From Treponema_I sp045631425 (lineage in GTDB: Bacteria > Spirochaetota > Spirochaetia > Treponematales > Treponemataceae): a DNA stretch of 7,552 nucleotides. The position numbers and the translations under genes were made by a program. Positions 6,959 to 7,552 of the stretch are shown piece after piece. The stretch covers positions 1 through 7,552 of the forward strand of contig JAZQUR010000009.1 in the NCBI GenBank assembly GCA_045631425.1, in the 5' to 3' direction. Every line of letters starts with the position of its first letter. Within the stretch, counting starts at the first letter, position 1. The notes beneath the pieces were generated by a model. The model did not search any database. It saw only the letters and a list, made by a program, of their open reading frames with translations, and was not told the origin of the DNA.

Positions 6959-7552
6959 CTACTCGTCTTGGAAAGTTTGGATATAAAGCTGGTCGATGGA
7001 AAGACCTTTTTCTTGTCTTAAATCTTCTGCACTGCCGCTTAAAATCACCTTTCCCTTGCCGATAAAGCAAACATCATCAAAAATACGTTCCACATCGTTT
7101 ACCAAGTGTGTACTAATGATAATCGAAGAATCTTCGTTATAAGTCTTGATGATAGTTGAAATTATTCTATCACGAGCTACTGGATCAACACCGCCAAGTG
7201 GTTCATCAAGTACAAAAAGTTTTGCGTTTCGTGAAAAAGCCAATGTAAGATTTAGTTTTTCAATCATACCTTTTGACATAGCTGAAACTTTTTCATCTTT
7301 GCTTAATTTCATAAAATCAAGCATGTCATAAGCTTTTTTTACATCAAAATCTTCATAATAATTTTGATAAAACTGGATTGCATCAGATGCTTTCATAAAA
7401 GGATACAAAACATTTTTATCTGGTAAAAATGAAACTAGTTTTTTAGTTTCTAGCCCAATATCATGACCACAAACTTGAACTGTACCAGAATTTGCATGCT
7501 GTAAACCTGCAATAATTTTTAATAAAGTAGTTTTTCCACTTCCGTTAGGTCC
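6959..7552 (-). CDS. ABC transporter ATP-binding protein (partial, N-terminus beyond the window)
   Basis: The reading frame is open to the right edge, and its first visible residues are the Walker A motif GPNGSGKTT (1-9 of the 197 visible). The missing part is therefore roughly the first 30-40 residues. A signature-like AMSKGMIEKL (91-100), Walker B LFVLDEP (112-118, Glu117), D-loop GGVDP (120-124) and switch His in STHL (His149) follow in order. The signature lacks the canonical LSGGQ, and the Q-loop region reads SFLPDKN without Gln. Both resemble the YtrB/BcrA-like group of export ATPases, which pair with ABC-2 permeases and often sit beside a GntR-type regulator. The downstream permease fits this. 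A TTG-initiated shorter reading (from 7408) is wrong, because it would lose Walker A. Substrate is unknown. The protein hydrolyses ATP at the membrane to drive its partner. Confidence 0.92.
   Translation of the reverse strand, partial: GPNGSGKTTLLKIIAGLQHANSGTVQVCGHDIGLETKKLVSFLPDKNVLYPFMKASDAIQFYQNYYEDFDVKKAYDMLDFMKLSKDEKVSAMSKGMIEKLNLTLAFSRNAKLFVLDEPLGGVDPVARDRIISTIIKTYNEDSSIIISTHLVNDVERIFDDVCFIGKGKVILSGSAEDLRQEKGLSIDQLYIQTFQDE

Noticed and set aside
6873..7070. Minus-strand open frame bridging the ATPase and permease genes
   Set aside because: It overlaps both genes in another frame, and its composition (rich in Arg) is unlike either neighbour.
7146..7331. Plus-strand open frame opposite the ATPase
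   Set aside because: It is antisense to the Walker B and signature region and shows no coding character.
6959..7408. ATPase read as a complete 149-residue protein starting at a TTG
   Set aside because: The same frame continues without a stop to 7552 and encodes Walker A, so the gene is longer and cut by the window edge.
1..7552. CRISPR array, insertion sequence, attachment site or a novel defence system
   Set aside because: No spaced direct repeats, transposase, terminal inverted repeats, integrase or unrecognised gene cluster were seen. All five genes belong to known families.

Overview
The window is a stretch of ordinary bacterial chromosome, AT-rich and gene-dense, with three plus-strand genes followed by a convergent minus-strand pair. 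The layout is glgX (glycogen debranching), glgP (glycogen phosphorylase), thyX (flavin-dependent thymidylate synthase), then, on the minus strand, an ABC-2 type permease and the ABC ATPase that precedes it. The ATPase runs off the right edge at base 7552. I see no mobile element, integrase, CRISPR array, tRNA or rRNA, and no sign of recent transfer.

Organism: the promoters are sigma-70-like, glgP and thyX have strong AGGAG-type ribosome binding sites, and intrinsic terminators are clear. glgP and thyX use a narrow codon set (AAC for Asn, ACA for Thr, CTA/CTT for Leu), typical of well-expressed genes. ThyX in place of ThyA, beside glycogen breakdown genes in an AT-rich genome, fits a host-associated saccharolytic anaerobe. 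From remembered resemblance of the ThyX protein my best guess is a spirochaete of the genus Treponema, but this is inference without a search.

Region 1-2505: an extremely AT-rich leader (16 G or C in the first 120 bases by hand count) carries a promoter that lies almost on top of the glgX start. The 212-base glgX-glgP spacer holds up to three candidate promoters and three inverted repeats. The most striking is a perfect 10-bp inverted repeat directly after a TATAAT box, just before the glgP ribosome binding site. Region 2506-5122: glgP, a strong terminator, then a well-formed thyX promoter. Region 5123-6112: thyX and a convergent terminator zone with one bidirectional hairpin and a second plus-strand hairpin. 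Region 6113-7552: the ABC exporter pair.

GlgP and GlgX form a functional pair. Phosphorylase trims outer glycogen chains to glucose-1-phosphate until it stalls a few residues from a branch, and GlgX then removes the short stub by cutting the alpha-1,6 bond. thyX (dTMP synthesis) and the ABC exporter have their own signals and no evident link to glycogen. I did not find a new biological system here. The best lead is the regulatory architecture in front of glgP.
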